From Variovorax boronicumulans (GTDB lineage: Bacteria; Pseudomonadota; Gammaproteobacteria; Burkholderiales; Burkholderiaceae_C): a DNA stretch of 64,000 bases. The stretch is from positions 310,001 to 374,000 of the forward strand of contig NZ_JAUSSG010000006.1 of NCBI RefSeq assembly GCF_030812215.1, written 5' to 3'. A program made the position numbers and the translations under genes. The notes beneath the pieces were generated by a model, which saw only the letters and a list, made by a program, of their open reading frames with translations, made no database searches and was not told the DNA's origin. Within the stretch, counting starts at the first letter, position 1, and each line of letters opens with the position of its first letter. Shown piece after piece: positions 1-7,873 of the stretch.

Positions 1-1
1 C

Positions 2-949
2 TCCATGCCTTACCGCGTGGTGATTGCGCAGACCACGCTGAGCCGCACCGCGCTCGTGCGGCAACTGCTCGGCTTTGCACTGGCGCCGCAGATCCTGCTC
101 CTGGTGCTGCTGGCCGTGTGGCTCTGGCATGGCATTCGCAGCGACCTGCGCCCGCTCGGCGACCTGCAGCGTGCGCTCGACCGGCGCGACGTGCGCGATC
201 TGTCCCCGGTGGCAGTGGCGCAGACCTCGCGCGAACTGCAGCGTTTGGGCAATGCGGTCAATTCGCTGTTCGAGCGGCTGGGCCACAGCGTGCAGGCGCA
301 GCGCGAGTTCGTGGGCAACGTGGCACACGAGCTGCGCACGCCGCTCGCGGGCATCCGCGCGCTGGCCGAGTACGGCCTCGCGCAGCACGACACGACCGTC
401 TGGCGCGAGCAACTGGAGCGCGTGTCGGAGCGCCAGGCGCGCGCGAGCCACCTGATCGACCAGTTGCTCGCACTCGCGCTGGCCGAGGAGGCGCGCACGA
501 GCCTCGCCCGCGAGCCGGTGCGCCTCGATGTACTGGCCGAGCAGACCGTGCTGCGGCATCTCGCGCGTGCGGATGCGCGGGGCGTGGACCTCGGTGCGCG
601 CGGGCTGGACGACGGCGTGGTCGTGATGGCGAACGAAGCATTGGTCGAAGGCATCCTGGACAACCTGATCGACAACGCGCTGCGCTATGGCGGCCGCACG
701 ATCACGGTGGAGCTTGCAGGGCGCACGCTGAGCGTGATCGACGATGGACCCGGCATCCCGCTCGAGGCGCAGCGCGACCTGATGCAGCGGTGGGCACAGG
801 GCCCTGCCGGGCAGAAGCTGGGACAGGGCTCGGGGCTGGGGCTGTCGATCGTGTCGCGTTATGCGGAGTTGCTGGGTGCCGAGTTGCGGCTCGAAGCGGC
901 CGAGCCCATGGGCTTGCGTGTGAGCGTGGCGTTCGGCGAGGCGGTGTAG
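2..949 (+). CDS. Two-component sensor histidine kinase, C-terminal part
   Basis: Inner-membrane sensor kinase that autophosphorylates on His and passes the phosphate to a response regulator. The frame is open to the left edge, so the N-terminal sensor is cut off; the first Met (position 5) is probably internal. Counting from that Met: a membrane segment at about 21-43, a HAMP-like linker, the H-box with HELRTPL (His 108), an N-box (Asn 220 and 224), the DDGPG G1 box at 246-250 and the GQGSGLGL G2 box at 273-280. The layout fits the QseC/TctE group of periplasmic-sensing kinases. The partner regulator would lie upstream, outside the window. The gene converges on the VOC gene that ends at 1005. 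Confidence 0.9.
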   Translation, partial: SMPYRVVIAQTTLSRTALVRQLLGFALAPQILLLVLLAVWLWHGIRSDLRPLGDLQRALDRRDVRDLSPVAVAQTSRELQRLGNAVNSLFERLGHSVQAQREFVGNVAHELRTPLAGIRALAEYGLAQHDTTVWREQLERVSERQARASHLIDQLLALALAEEARTSLAREPVRLDVLAEQTVLRHLARADARGVDLGARGLDDGVVVMANEALVEGILDNLIDNALRYGGRTITVELAGRTLSVIDDGPGIPLEAQRDLMQRWAQGPAGQKLGQGSGLGLSIVSRYAELLGAELRLEAAEPMGLRVSVAFGEAV

Positions 950-963
950 GCCTGTCTTGCGCC

Positions 964-997
964 TTCTCCTCCCCAGGAAGGGAAGGGGAGGGGAGAA
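964..997. terminator. Imperfect polypurine/polypyrimidine hairpin between convergent genes
   Basis: A pyrimidine-rich arm at 964-974 can pair, with a small bulge, with a purine-rich arm at 985-997. It sits between the histidine kinase stop (949) and the convergent VOC gene end (1005). There is no clear U-tract on either strand, so a terminator role is an inference from position only. Confidence 0.3.
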
Positions 998-1004
998 AAG
1001 CCGG

Positions 1005-1754
1005 CTACAGCGGTGTGCCCTGGTGGAACGCCATGCGCCATTTGCCACGCCGCAGTCGCCACAGTGAACTGCGAAGCGAATCGGCTGCGGGGCGCTCCGG
1101 TATCGCGGCACGGTGCGCGCGGTAGGTGACCAGCGCGATGTCGGGCGCCATGCGCTGCACGCGGAATTCCGAGATCGTTCGCTCCGAGAAGGCTTCGTCG
1201 CGCAGCGCGTCGATGATCGCGGGTCGCGTCCATTCCGTGCCCGACACACCAAGCTCGCGGAAGTCGTCGTCGAGCAGTTCTTCGAGCTGCGCAGCATTCG
1301 CTCGCACCTCGCGCAGATGCAGCGCGCCTTCGAGCTTCAGCAGCAGCGCGTCGAGGTTGTCGGCCGGCGCGGCCTCGTAGAGCTCGAGCGGAAGACCGTC
1401 GGGATCGGCGAAGAAGGTGAAGCGCCGGCCCGTGTACTCGTCGACACGCAGCGGCTCGACCGCGATGCCTTGTGCCGCGAGTTCATCGGCTGCGGCCTGC
1501 ACGTCGTGCACTTCGAAGGACAGGTGTCGCAGCCCCTGCGCCTCGGGCCGCGTGGGGCGTGCGGGTGCTTCGGGAAACGAGAACAGCTCGATCTGCGAGC
1601 CGTCGGGCAGCGCCAGATCGAGCTTGTACGAAGCGCGCGCGGCGCGGTAGTTCTCGGCAACGATGCGCAGGCCGAGCACCTCGGTGTAGAAGCGCTTCGA
1701 GCGTGCGTAGTCGGCGCAGATGATGGCGACGTGGTGAATGCGGGCGAGCTGCAT
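1005..1754 (-). CDS. Fusion of YaeR/SMU1112c-like VOC domain with DUF4440/NTF2-like domain
   Basis: 249 residues. Residues 1-128 closely resemble the E. coli YaeR / SMU1112c VOC family, usually about 129 residues long: IHHVAII near the start, ELFSFPEAP, GLRHLSF and a final FFADPDGLPLELYE. Likely metal ligands are His 8, Glu 56, His 77 and Glu 125. Residues 133-249 form a second domain of DUF4440/SnoaL (NTF2-like) type, ending in WRLRRGKWRMAFHQGT. The ATG at 1754 was chosen because it begins the VOC domain and lies 5 bases after the GNAT stop; the frame stays open further upstream but overlaps GNAT. It is the last gene of the RidA-GNAT-VOC operon. The substrate is unknown. Confidence 0.85.
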   Translation of the reverse strand: MQLARIHHVAIICADYARSKRFYTEVLGLRIVAENYRAARASYKLDLALPDGSQIELFSFPEAPARPTRPEAQGLRHLSFEVHDVQAAADELAAQGIAVEPLRVDEYTGRRFTFFADPDGLPLELYEAAPADNLDALLLKLEGALHLREVRANAAQLEELLDDDFRELGVSGTEWTRPAIIDALRDEAFSERTISEFRVQRMAPDIALVTYRAHRAAIPERPAADSLRSSLWRLRRGKWRMAFHQGTPL

Positions 1755-1759
1755 GGCGG

Positions 1760-2227
1760 TCACTTCTTCAAGAGCTTGCGCAGGAAGACGCGGGTGCGCT
1801 CTGCCAAGGCGAGGCGCTTGTATTCGACGTAGCCGATGCGTTCGTAGAGCGCGCGGTTCTCGGTCATCTTCTCGTTGGAGAAGAGATGGATCGAGTCGTG
1901 GCCTTGCCGCAATGCCTCGCGCTCCGCCAGTTCCAGCAGCGCGCGGCCGACGCCGGTGCCCTGGTGTTCGGGCCGCACCGCGATCACGTCGACCAGGAAG
2001 CCTTCGTCGGTGACATCGAGCACCAGCGCCGCAATGACTTCGTCCTGCTGCGTGGCGACCCAGACCTGTGCGTTCGCGATGGCGGCGCCGTAGTCCTTGG
2101 TCATCGGAATCGGCGTGAGGCCGAGGCGCGGGATGTAGTGGCGGAAGGCCTCGATGGCGCAGGCGGCGACCGATGCCGCATCGCTCGCATTGGCGCGCCG
2201 GAGGGTCCACGCGGTGCCCTGGTTCAC
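1760..2227 (-). CDS. GNAT family N-acetyltransferase
   Basis: 155-residue single-domain acetyltransferase predicted to move acetyl from acetyl-CoA to an amine; substrate unknown. The acetyl-CoA-binding loop QGTGVGRA lies at 89-96, preceded by the strand VDVIAVRP, and the C-terminal motif N-x-x-ALYERIGY follows at 124-133. The start is GTG at 2227; it overlaps the TGA of the upstream RidA gene as GTGA (2224-2227), which argues for translational coupling. The VOC-fusion gene begins 5 bases downstream. The closing residues are Lys/Arg rich. Confidence 0.9.
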   Translation of the reverse strand: MNQGTAWTLRRANASDAASVAACAIEAFRHYIPRLGLTPIPMTKDYGAAIANAQVWVATQQDEVIAALVLDVTDEGFLVDVIAVRPEHQGTGVGRALLELAEREALRQGHDSIHLFSNEKMTENRALYERIGYVEYKRLALAERTRVFLRKLLKK

Positions 2228-2709
2228 GCGCTGAACTCCACCTCGCCCTCGATCTCGACCGGGATGTTGAACGGCAGCTCTGCCATGCCCACGGCGCTGC
2301 GCGCGTGTGCGCCGATGTCGGGTCCGAAGAGTTCGAGGATGAGGTCCGAGAAGCCGTTGATCACCGCGGGTTGCTTGTCGAAGCCGGGCGCCGAGGCGAC
2401 CATGCCGAACACGCGTGTCCAGGCGGTGATGCGATCAAGATCGCCGAGGGCACGTTGCAGGCTGCCGAGCATCGCGAGGGCCGTGAGGCGTGCCGATGCA
2501 TAGCCCTGCTCGACGGTCACCTCGCGGCCCAACTTGCCGAGCGGCGCGGCGATGGTGCCGTCGGCATTGAGCGGGCCGTGGCCCGAGACGATCGCGCGGT
2601 GGCCGATGAGCCGCACGAACTGGAAGGGCAACACGACGCCAGGCGGCGGCGTCACTGTCGGGGGAAGAACGAGGCCGAGTGCGGCCAGTCGTTGCTCGAT
2701 GCGGGCCAT
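2224..2709 (-). CDS. RidA family protein (YjgF/YER057c/UK114)
   Basis: 161-residue cytosolic protein of the RidA superfamily, whose archetype hydrolyses reactive enamine/imine intermediates of PLP enzymes. This is one of the longer variants, with a 30-residue N-terminal lead before the fold. Arg 137 in ARSAVGMAELP matches the invariant carboxylate-binding Arg of the family, and the end NIPVEIEGEVEF matches the usual final strand. The ATG at 2709 has an AGGAGAG ribosome site a few bases upstream. First gene of an operon whose next gene overlaps by 4 bases. Whether it is a true deaminase or one of the divergent Rid subfamilies cannot be decided here. Confidence 0.88.
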   Translation of the reverse strand: MARIEQRLAALGLVLPPTVTPPPGVVLPFQFVRLIGHRAIVSGHGPLNADGTIAAPLGKLGREVTVEQGYASARLTALAMLGSLQRALGDLDRITAWTRVFGMVASAPGFDKQPAVINGFSDLILELFGPDIGAHARSAVGMAELPFNIPVEIEGEVEFSA

Positions 2710-2771
2710 GGCGTTTCTCTCCTGTGGCGGACACGAAAAGTCCGCCGCATCTTGCCACGGCCCCCCGTGGA

Positions 2772-3875
2772 TCAGCCCAGTGCCGGGTAGTCCGTGTAGC
2801 CCTTGGCGCCACCGCCGTACATGGTGGCCTTGTCGAGCTCGTTCAGCGGTGCGTTCTCGCGCAGGCGCCGCACGAGGTCGGGGTTGGAAATGAAGGGCTT
2901 GCCGAAGGCCACGAGGTCGTCGCCTTCCTTCACGGCTTCGTCGGCCAGCGGCTTGTCGTAGCCGTTGTTGACCATCCATGCGCCCTTGCCGCCGGCCTGG
3001 CGGTACGCGGCCTTGAGGGCTTCGTAGTCGAAGGGGCGGTCCTCGATCTCGCGCGGGCCGCCGGTGGCGCCTTCGATGATGTGGATATAGGCGAGGTTCA
3101 GTTGAGCAAGCTGTTTCACCACATAGGTGAAGAGCGGCTGCGGGTCGCTGTCGTGCACGTCGTTGGCGGGCGTGACGGGCGACAGGCGGATGCCGGTCTT
3201 GCCGCCGCCGACGGCATCGACCACGGCGCGTGTGACTTCGAGCAGGAGGCGTGCGCGGTTCTCGATGGAGCCGCCGTAGTCGTCGGTGCGCTTGTTGCTG
3301 CCGTTCTTCAGGAACTGGTCGAGCAGGTAGCCGTTGGCGCCGTGCACTTCGACGCCGTCGAAGCCGGCGGTTTCCACCGCGCTGCGTGCCGCGACCGCAT
3401 AGGCGTGGACGATGCCCGGCAGTTCACCGGCGTCGAGCGCGCGCGGCTCGGAGGTTTCCACGAAGGTCGGCACGCCGTCCTTGATGAGCACGGTCTTGGT
3501 CTTGGCGGTGATGGCCGAGGGAGCGACGGGCTTTCCGCCATCGGGTTGCAGTTCGGTGTGCGAGACGCGGCCCACGTGCCAGAGCTGCACGACGATCTTT
3601 CCGCCCTTGGCATGCACCGCTTCGGTCACGCGCTTCCAAGAATCGAGCTGTTCGGTGCCATAGAGGCCGGGCACATCGGAATAGCCCTGGCCCTGGTGGC
3701 TGATGGCGGTGGCCTCGGTGATCAGCAGGCCGGCGGTGGCGCGCTGGGCGTAGTAGGTGGCGGCCATCTCGGGCGGCACGGCGTTGGGCGAGCGATTGCG
3801 CGTCAGCGGCGCCATCACGATGCGGTTGGCGAGCTTCAGGTCGCCGGCCTGTACGGGGTCGAAAAGGGTGGTCAT
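2772..3875 (-). CDS. Alkene reductase, Old Yellow Enzyme family (NemA-like)
   Basis: 367-residue FMN-dependent ene-reductase that reduces activated C=C bonds of enals, enones, maleimides or nitro compounds with NAD(P)H. The FMN-binding start LFDPVQAGDLKLANRIVMAPLTRNR is typical. The substrate-binding pair His 178 and Asn 181 lies in VHGANGYLLDQFL with Tyr 183 following; Arg 230 is in the flavin-contact segment. Length matches E. coli NemA (365). The C-terminal sequence AFGKPFISNPDLVRRL is also standard. It is a stand-alone gene with 62 bases to RidA downstream. No adjacent TetR-type regulator (NemR) is seen. Confidence 0.93.
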   Translation of the reverse strand: MTTLFDPVQAGDLKLANRIVMAPLTRNRSPNAVPPEMAATYYAQRATAGLLITEATAISHQGQGYSDVPGLYGTEQLDSWKRVTEAVHAKGGKIVVQLWHVGRVSHTELQPDGGKPVAPSAITAKTKTVLIKDGVPTFVETSEPRALDAGELPGIVHAYAVAARSAVETAGFDGVEVHGANGYLLDQFLKNGSNKRTDDYGGSIENRARLLLEVTRAVVDAVGGGKTGIRLSPVTPANDVHDSDPQPLFTYVVKQLAQLNLAYIHIIEGATGGPREIEDRPFDYEALKAAYRQAGGKGAWMVNNGYDKPLADEAVKEGDDLVAFGKPFISNPDLVRRLRENAPLNELDKATMYGGGAKGYTDYPALG

Positions 3876-3967
3876 CGTGAAAGAGGGGTTGAAACAGAGA
3901 GGCGCAAGGCTAAGCGCCCGGCCTCAACCCTGCTGTCACACGGTTGTCCCGATTGGTGCTAGTACCC

Positions 3968-5803
3968 TCAGGACAGAAGGGCCAGCAGCGCGGTGCTCAC
4001 GCGCACCGGCACCGCGAGCAGGATCTGCCCCATGCCCTTGCCCAGCGGGTCGTTGCGCAGCGACGCCATGCCGCCGCCGCCCAGCGCTTCTTCGCAGACG
4101 AAGTTGAAGGCATCGATGCCGGGCACCTCGTGGCGCGTGACGCGGCCCTTGACCAGGTGCGCGAGCCACTCGGCCACGCGCGCTTCGGTGAGTTGGTCGC
4201 GCAGCAGCGGCAGCAGGGCGGGGTGGCGCGCGATGACACCGATGTTCGAGATGTCGCCCTTGTCGCCGCTGCGGGCCCAGGCGAGGCGAATGAGGGGCAC
4301 GTCGACGGTGCCTGTGGTCTCGGGTGCCGTTTGGTGTTGCGAGGCGCTGGCGGGCCGGGGCGCGGGCATGTCGGCCGCTGCGGGCGCAAGCGTGCGCGGC
4401 ACATCGATGCGTTGCCCTTCGATGCTCACGCTCGCCTCCACCAGCGACTTGTCGAGCAGGAAGGCGTACTGCCGGATCGACGGCGACACCGAAGCCCGCC
4501 CGCCGCCCGCGCCCGTGGTGCCTGGAGACCACGAGGTGCCGGCCGGCGCCACCTCGCGCGCGAACAATTCGAGCGCTTCCTTGCGCGGATGCGTCACCGC
4601 GAGCCGGAGCACCACCTCGCGCGCCTGCAGCACCTGTGCATTCGCATGCGGGCCGTAGCAGGACTCCGCACCGAGCGTCTCGATGTGCGTGGCGCTGTAG
4701 GGGCCGAAGCCGAGCTGCGCGAAGAGTTCGCCGGTGCGCGCAAGGATCGCTTCGCCCGTGCGCCGCGCCTTCGCGGCCGCATCGAAGCCCACGATGGTGA
4801 GCTGCGCCGCGGTCTTGAAGCCATCGACATGCGTGGCGCTGACCTTGTAGCTCGCGGTCGGTGCGCGGCCGCGCGCGCCGTGCACGCGCACGCGGTGCTC
4901 GCCGGCCTGTTCGATGCGCACCTGCGTGAAGTCGGCCGTCACGTCGGGCAGCAGGTAGGCCGCCGGATCGCCGATTTCATAGAGCATCTGCTCGCCGACC
5001 ACCGCGGGCACGAGCTTGCCGCCGGTGCCCGCGGGCTTGGTGACGACGAAGCTGCCGTCGGCGCCGCATTCGACGATCGGGTAGCCGATGTGAGGCCAGT
5101 CGGGCACGCTGTCCCAGTCGGTGTGCAGGCCGCCGGTGGCCTGGCAGCCGCATTCGATGATGTGGCCCGCGAGGCTGCCCGCTGCAAGCAGGTCGTGGTC
5201 GCCGGGCTGCCACTTGAACTCATGCATCAGCACGCCGAGCGTCACGGCCGAGTCGACGCAGCGGCCGGTGATGACGACCTGCGCGCCCGCATCGAGCGCC
5301 GCCTGGATGGGCTGCGCGCCAAGGTATGCGTTGGCGGTGAGCACGCGTTCGGGCAGCGCGGCGCCGCTCTGCAGTTCGCGCACGGGCGGCTGCGCCTGGC
5401 GCAGTTGTGGCAGCAGTGCGGACACGTCGTCGCCGCTCACCACCGCGATCTTCAGTTCGATGCCTTGCTCTTTCGCGAGCGCGGCCAACGCATCGGCGCA
5501 GCCTTGCGGATTCACGCCGCCCGCGTTGCTCACCACGCGAATGCCCTGTTTCACGACGTCCTTGAGCACCGACTTCATCGCGACCGAAACGAAGTCGGTC
5601 GCATAGCCCAGCTCCGGCTTCTTGAGTCGCGCGCCCGCGAGGATCGACATGGTGAGTTCGGCGAGGTAGTCGAACACGAGGTAGTCGATCTGCCCGCTGG
5701 CCACGAGCTGCGGCGCGCCCACGCTGCTGTCGCCCCAGAAGCCCGAGGCGCCGCCGATGCGGACGATGCGTTCGTTGTCGATGCCGGTGTTGCTGCTGCT
5801 CAT
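3968..5803 (-). CDS. atuA: Acyclic terpene utilization AtuA family protein (DUF1446 type)
   Basis: 611 residues, with the AtuA signature start IVRIGGASGFWGDSS, then ITGRCVDSAVTLG and an ECGCQATGG segment. The C-terminal part (about 500-600) carries the LAWARSGDKGDISNIGVIAR motif typical of the family. AtuA is needed for growth on citronellol/geraniol in Pseudomonas, but its reaction is unknown, and AtuA-like proteins occur in many acyl-CoA operons. The ATG at 5803 overlaps the stop of the upstream enoyl-CoA hydratase as ATGA, so the pair is translationally coupled. A start four codons earlier (5815) is possible. Geranyl-CoA carboxylase and the other atu genes are absent from the window, so the pathway is open. 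Confidence 0.85.
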   Translation of the reverse strand: MSSSNTGIDNERIVRIGGASGFWGDSSVGAPQLVASGQIDYLVFDYLAELTMSILAGARLKKPELGYATDFVSVAMKSVLKDVVKQGIRVVSNAGGVNPQGCADALAALAKEQGIELKIAVVSGDDVSALLPQLRQAQPPVRELQSGAALPERVLTANAYLGAQPIQAALDAGAQVVITGRCVDSAVTLGVLMHEFKWQPGDHDLLAAGSLAGHIIECGCQATGGLHTDWDSVPDWPHIGYPIVECGADGSFVVTKPAGTGGKLVPAVVGEQMLYEIGDPAAYLLPDVTADFTQVRIEQAGEHRVRVHGARGRAPTASYKVSATHVDGFKTAAQLTIVGFDAAAKARRTGEAILARTGELFAQLGFGPYSATHIETLGAESCYGPHANAQVLQAREVVLRLAVTHPRKEALELFAREVAPAGTSWSPGTTGAGGGRASVSPSIRQYAFLLDKSLVEASVSIEGQRIDVPRTLAPAAADMPAPRPASASQHQTAPETTGTVDVPLIRLAWARSGDKGDISNIGVIARHPALLPLLRDQLTEARVAEWLAHLVKGRVTRHEVPGIDAFNFVCEEALGGGGMASLRNDPLGKGMGQILLAVPVRVSTALLALLS

Positions 5804-6582
5804 CGGCCGCTCCATTGCGGCTTGCGCTTCTCGCGGAAGGCGAGCTGGCCTTCGGCCGCATCTTCGGTGAGCGCGAAGAGGCCGATCTGGCTTTCGGTGA
5901 ACGCCATCGATTCCTCGAAGGCCATCGCCTCGATCTTCTTCATCGTGTAGAGGCCGCGGCGGATGGCGGCGGGCGACTTGTCGAGCATGCGGCCGAGCAG
6001 CCACGCGACGCTCTCGTCCACGTCGTCGCTCGTGTGGTTGATCAGTCCGAGCTTGAATGCCTCTGCCGCGGTGATGGGCTCGCCGGTGATGCACATCTCG
6101 GCCAGCACGCGGCGCGGCAGCAGGCCGTCGAGCACGCTGAGCACCTGCGCGGGAAAGAGGCCGACCTTCACCTCGGGCAGGCCGAACACGGCGCTGTTGC
6201 TCGCCACCGCCATGTCGCACATCGCCATGATCCCCATGCCGCCCGCCATGCAGGCGCCGTTCACGCGCGCGATGAGCGGCACGGTCGACTGGCGTGCCTG
6301 GCGGAAGAGGTTGGCAAAGCCCTGGTAGGGCTCGGCGTAGTCGAACTTGAAGGAGGTGCCGCTCTGCAGGTCGGCGCCGGCGCAGAAGGCACGCGTGCCG
6401 GTGCCGGTGATGACGACGGCGCGCACTGCCGCGTCGGCGTTGGCGCGTGCCAGCGCATCGGACAGGCCGGCGAGCACGGCGGCGTTGATCGCATTGCGCC
6501 GCTCCTGGCGGTCGATGGTGAGCCACATGACGGGCCCGCGCATCTCTTCGCGCAGTTCGGCGGTGGGAGGGGTTTTGGCCAT
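5800..6582 (-). CDS. Enoyl-CoA hydratase/isomerase family protein
   Basis: 260-residue crotonase-fold protein expected to hydrate or isomerise an enoyl-CoA. Oxyanion-hole segments are AFCAGADL (65-72) and the MAGGMGI stretch at 112-118. A single catalytic-type Glu is at 137 in FGLPEVKVGLFP; the second acid of classical hydratases is not obvious. It is the first gene of a two-gene operon with AtuA. In the Pseudomonas atu pathway a crotonase (AtuE, isohexenylglutaconyl-CoA hydratase) works in the same pathway as AtuA, so a similar branched enoyl-CoA substrate is a reasonable guess but unproven. Confidence 0.9.
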   Translation of the reverse strand: MAKTPPTAELREEMRGPVMWLTIDRQERRNAINAAVLAGLSDALARANADAAVRAVVITGTGTRAFCAGADLQSGTSFKFDYAEPYQGFANLFRQARQSTVPLIARVNGACMAGGMGIMAMCDMAVASNSAVFGLPEVKVGLFPAQVLSVLDGLLPRRVLAEMCITGEPITAAEAFKLGLINHTSDDVDESVAWLLGRMLDKSPAAIRRGLYTMKKIEAMAFEESMAFTESQIGLFALTEDAAEGQLAFREKRKPQWSGR

Positions 6583-6635
6583 GGCGCTGGGTTCCTTCGG
6601 TGGTCTTCTGGAGTTGCTGCCCGTAGCGTGACGCG

Positions 6636-6660
6636 AAAAAAAAGCCGCATCGTGCGGCTT
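6636..6660 (-). terminator. Rho-independent terminator of gstA
   Basis: A perfect 8-bp stem (AAGCCGCA at 6642-6649, TGCGGCTT at 6653-6660) with a 3-base loop. Read leftward, the hairpin is followed by eight U (A-run at 6636-6643 on the plus strand). It lies 68 bases beyond the gstA stop codon. Confidence 0.88.
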
Positions 6661-6727
6661 GTGGCTGAAGCGGCCCGGGTTTTCCCGTAGAGGGCCCGGC
6701 CGCTTCGCTGCTTCTGTGTGCTTCGGT

Positions 6728-7336
6728 TTACTTCAGCAGGCCTTCGGCCTTCATTGCTTCCTGCACCGCCGGACGGGCGGCCACGCGTGCATGCCAGGCC
6801 TGCACGTTGGCGAAGGCCGAGATGTCCACGCCGGTCGGCTTGGTCCAGTTGGTCACGGTGAACAGGTAGCCGTCGGCCACGCTGAAGTGCTCGCCCATCA
6901 GGTACTGCTTGTCGGCGAGCTGGCCGTCGAGCCATTCGTAGCGCGACTTGAGCTTGTCCTTGAAGATGGTCTTGGCTTCTTCGGGCATGTTGGGGTTGAA
7001 CAGCGGGCTGTAGCCCTTGTGGATCTCGGTGCCGATGAAGGTGAGCCACTCCTGCAGGCGGTAGCGTTGCAGCGTGCCGGCGGAGGGCGCGAGGTTCTTG
7101 GTGGGTGCAAGGTCGGCGATGTATTGCACGATGGCCGGGCCTTCGCGCAGGCGCGTGCCGTCGTCCAGTTCGAGCATTGGCACGTAGCCCAGCGGGTTGA
7201 TGCCGTAGTAGTCGGTGCCGTCCTGCAGCTTGTGGCTCTTGGTGCTGGCCATCACCGGTTCGAAGGCGAGGCCCGCTTCGTGCAGCGCGATGTGGGGAGA
7301 AAGGGAACAGGCACCGGGCGAGTAATACAGCTTCAT
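6728..7336 (-). CDS. gstA: Beta-class glutathione S-transferase
   Basis: 202 residues, colinear with E. coli GstA (201). It conjugates glutathione to electrophiles in the cytosol. The bacterial beta-class residues are in their standard places: Tyr 5, Cys 10 in the MKLYYSPGACS start, and His 106 in TEIHKGYSP. The SHKLQDGTDYYGINPLGYVP segment forms the glutathione-binding thioredoxin-fold half. ATG at 7336 is favoured over an upstream frame-open ATG because TTGGAG lies about 9 bases ahead and the family begins at this Met. Monocistronic, with its own terminator. Confidence 0.93.
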   Translation of the reverse strand: MKLYYSPGACSLSPHIALHEAGLAFEPVMASTKSHKLQDGTDYYGINPLGYVPMLELDDGTRLREGPAIVQYIADLAPTKNLAPSAGTLQRYRLQEWLTFIGTEIHKGYSPLFNPNMPEEAKTIFKDKLKSRYEWLDGQLADKQYLMGEHFSVADGYLFTVTNWTKPTGVDISAFANVQAWHARVAARPAVQEAMKAEGLLK

Positions 7337-7530
7337 TCGAAATGACTCCAAGGGAAATGGATGTGGATGGCGAGGTTGATCTTTATGGGAAACCGCCGGG
7401 GATGCTAGCGGGTTTGGCGGCATCGCGTTTTTGTCCTACGGTGGCTTGGGGCCGGTGACTATCAAGGGGGCGAAGCGCGCTTTCTAAGCTCCCCCGCACG
7501 GTGGGCGAGGCCTGCTGCAAGGAGTTTCGG

Positions 7531-7716
7531 ATGTTGAAGTACGCGATCATTTTTGCGGTCATCTCCCTGGTGGCCGGCCTGCTCGGCTTCGGTGGCGTGG
7601 CTGCGGGAGCGGCCGGTATCGCCAAGTTGCTGTTCGGCCTGTTCCTCGTTTTGGCCGTGCTGTTCGTGGTGCTCGCCGCGCTGGGCGTGGGCGCGGTGAA
7701 AAAGGCGCTGGACTGA
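7531..7716 (+). CDS. DUF1328 (YtjA-like) small membrane protein
   Basis: 61-residue inner-membrane protein with two predicted membrane segments (about 4-24 and 28-52) separated by the Gly/Ala-rich [13 protein letters not shown] turn that defines the family. Homologues appear in stress-responsive loci; biochemical function is unknown. ATG at 7531 follows an AAGGAG ribosome site (7519-7524) at good spacing, so the longer in-frame extension from 7501 is not used. A short frame starts on its stop codon (TGATG). Confidence 0.88.
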   Translation: MLKYAIIFAVISLVAGLLGFGGVAAGAAGIAKLLFGLFLVLAVLFVVLAALGVGAVKKALD

Positions 7717-7862
7717 TGCAGCGTCCGAAGACGAAGTGGCCGCAGGCGCGGTCGCTCGACATGCTGCTGCAGAGCCCCGCGCACCGCGTGGTGCGGGTGT
7801 TGCTCGTGACGCAGGCGCATTGGCAATTGCCTGAATACCGCTCGCGACGACGACGGGCCTGA
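7716..7862 (+). CDS. Possible 48-residue basic peptide, unrecognised
   Basis: A frame of 48 codons that begins at ATG 7716, sharing one base with the stop of the DUF1328 gene (TGATG), which would allow reinitiation. The product is basic, ending in an Arg-rich run, and has no motif I recognise. Codon positions are GC-rich like the neighbours, but that alone does not prove coding. It may simply be spacer before the transglutaminase gene at 7874. Confidence 0.25.
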   Translation: MQRPKTKWPQARSLDMLLQSPAHRVVRVLLVTQAHWQLPEYRSRRRRA

Positions 7863-7873
7863 AGAAGCTTCTC

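Noticed and set aside
5804..6526. In-frame upstream extension of AtuA through the enoyl-CoA hydratase
   Set aside because: This part is the antisense-like alternate frame of a clear crotonase gene on the same strand; the two genes instead overlap by ATGA.
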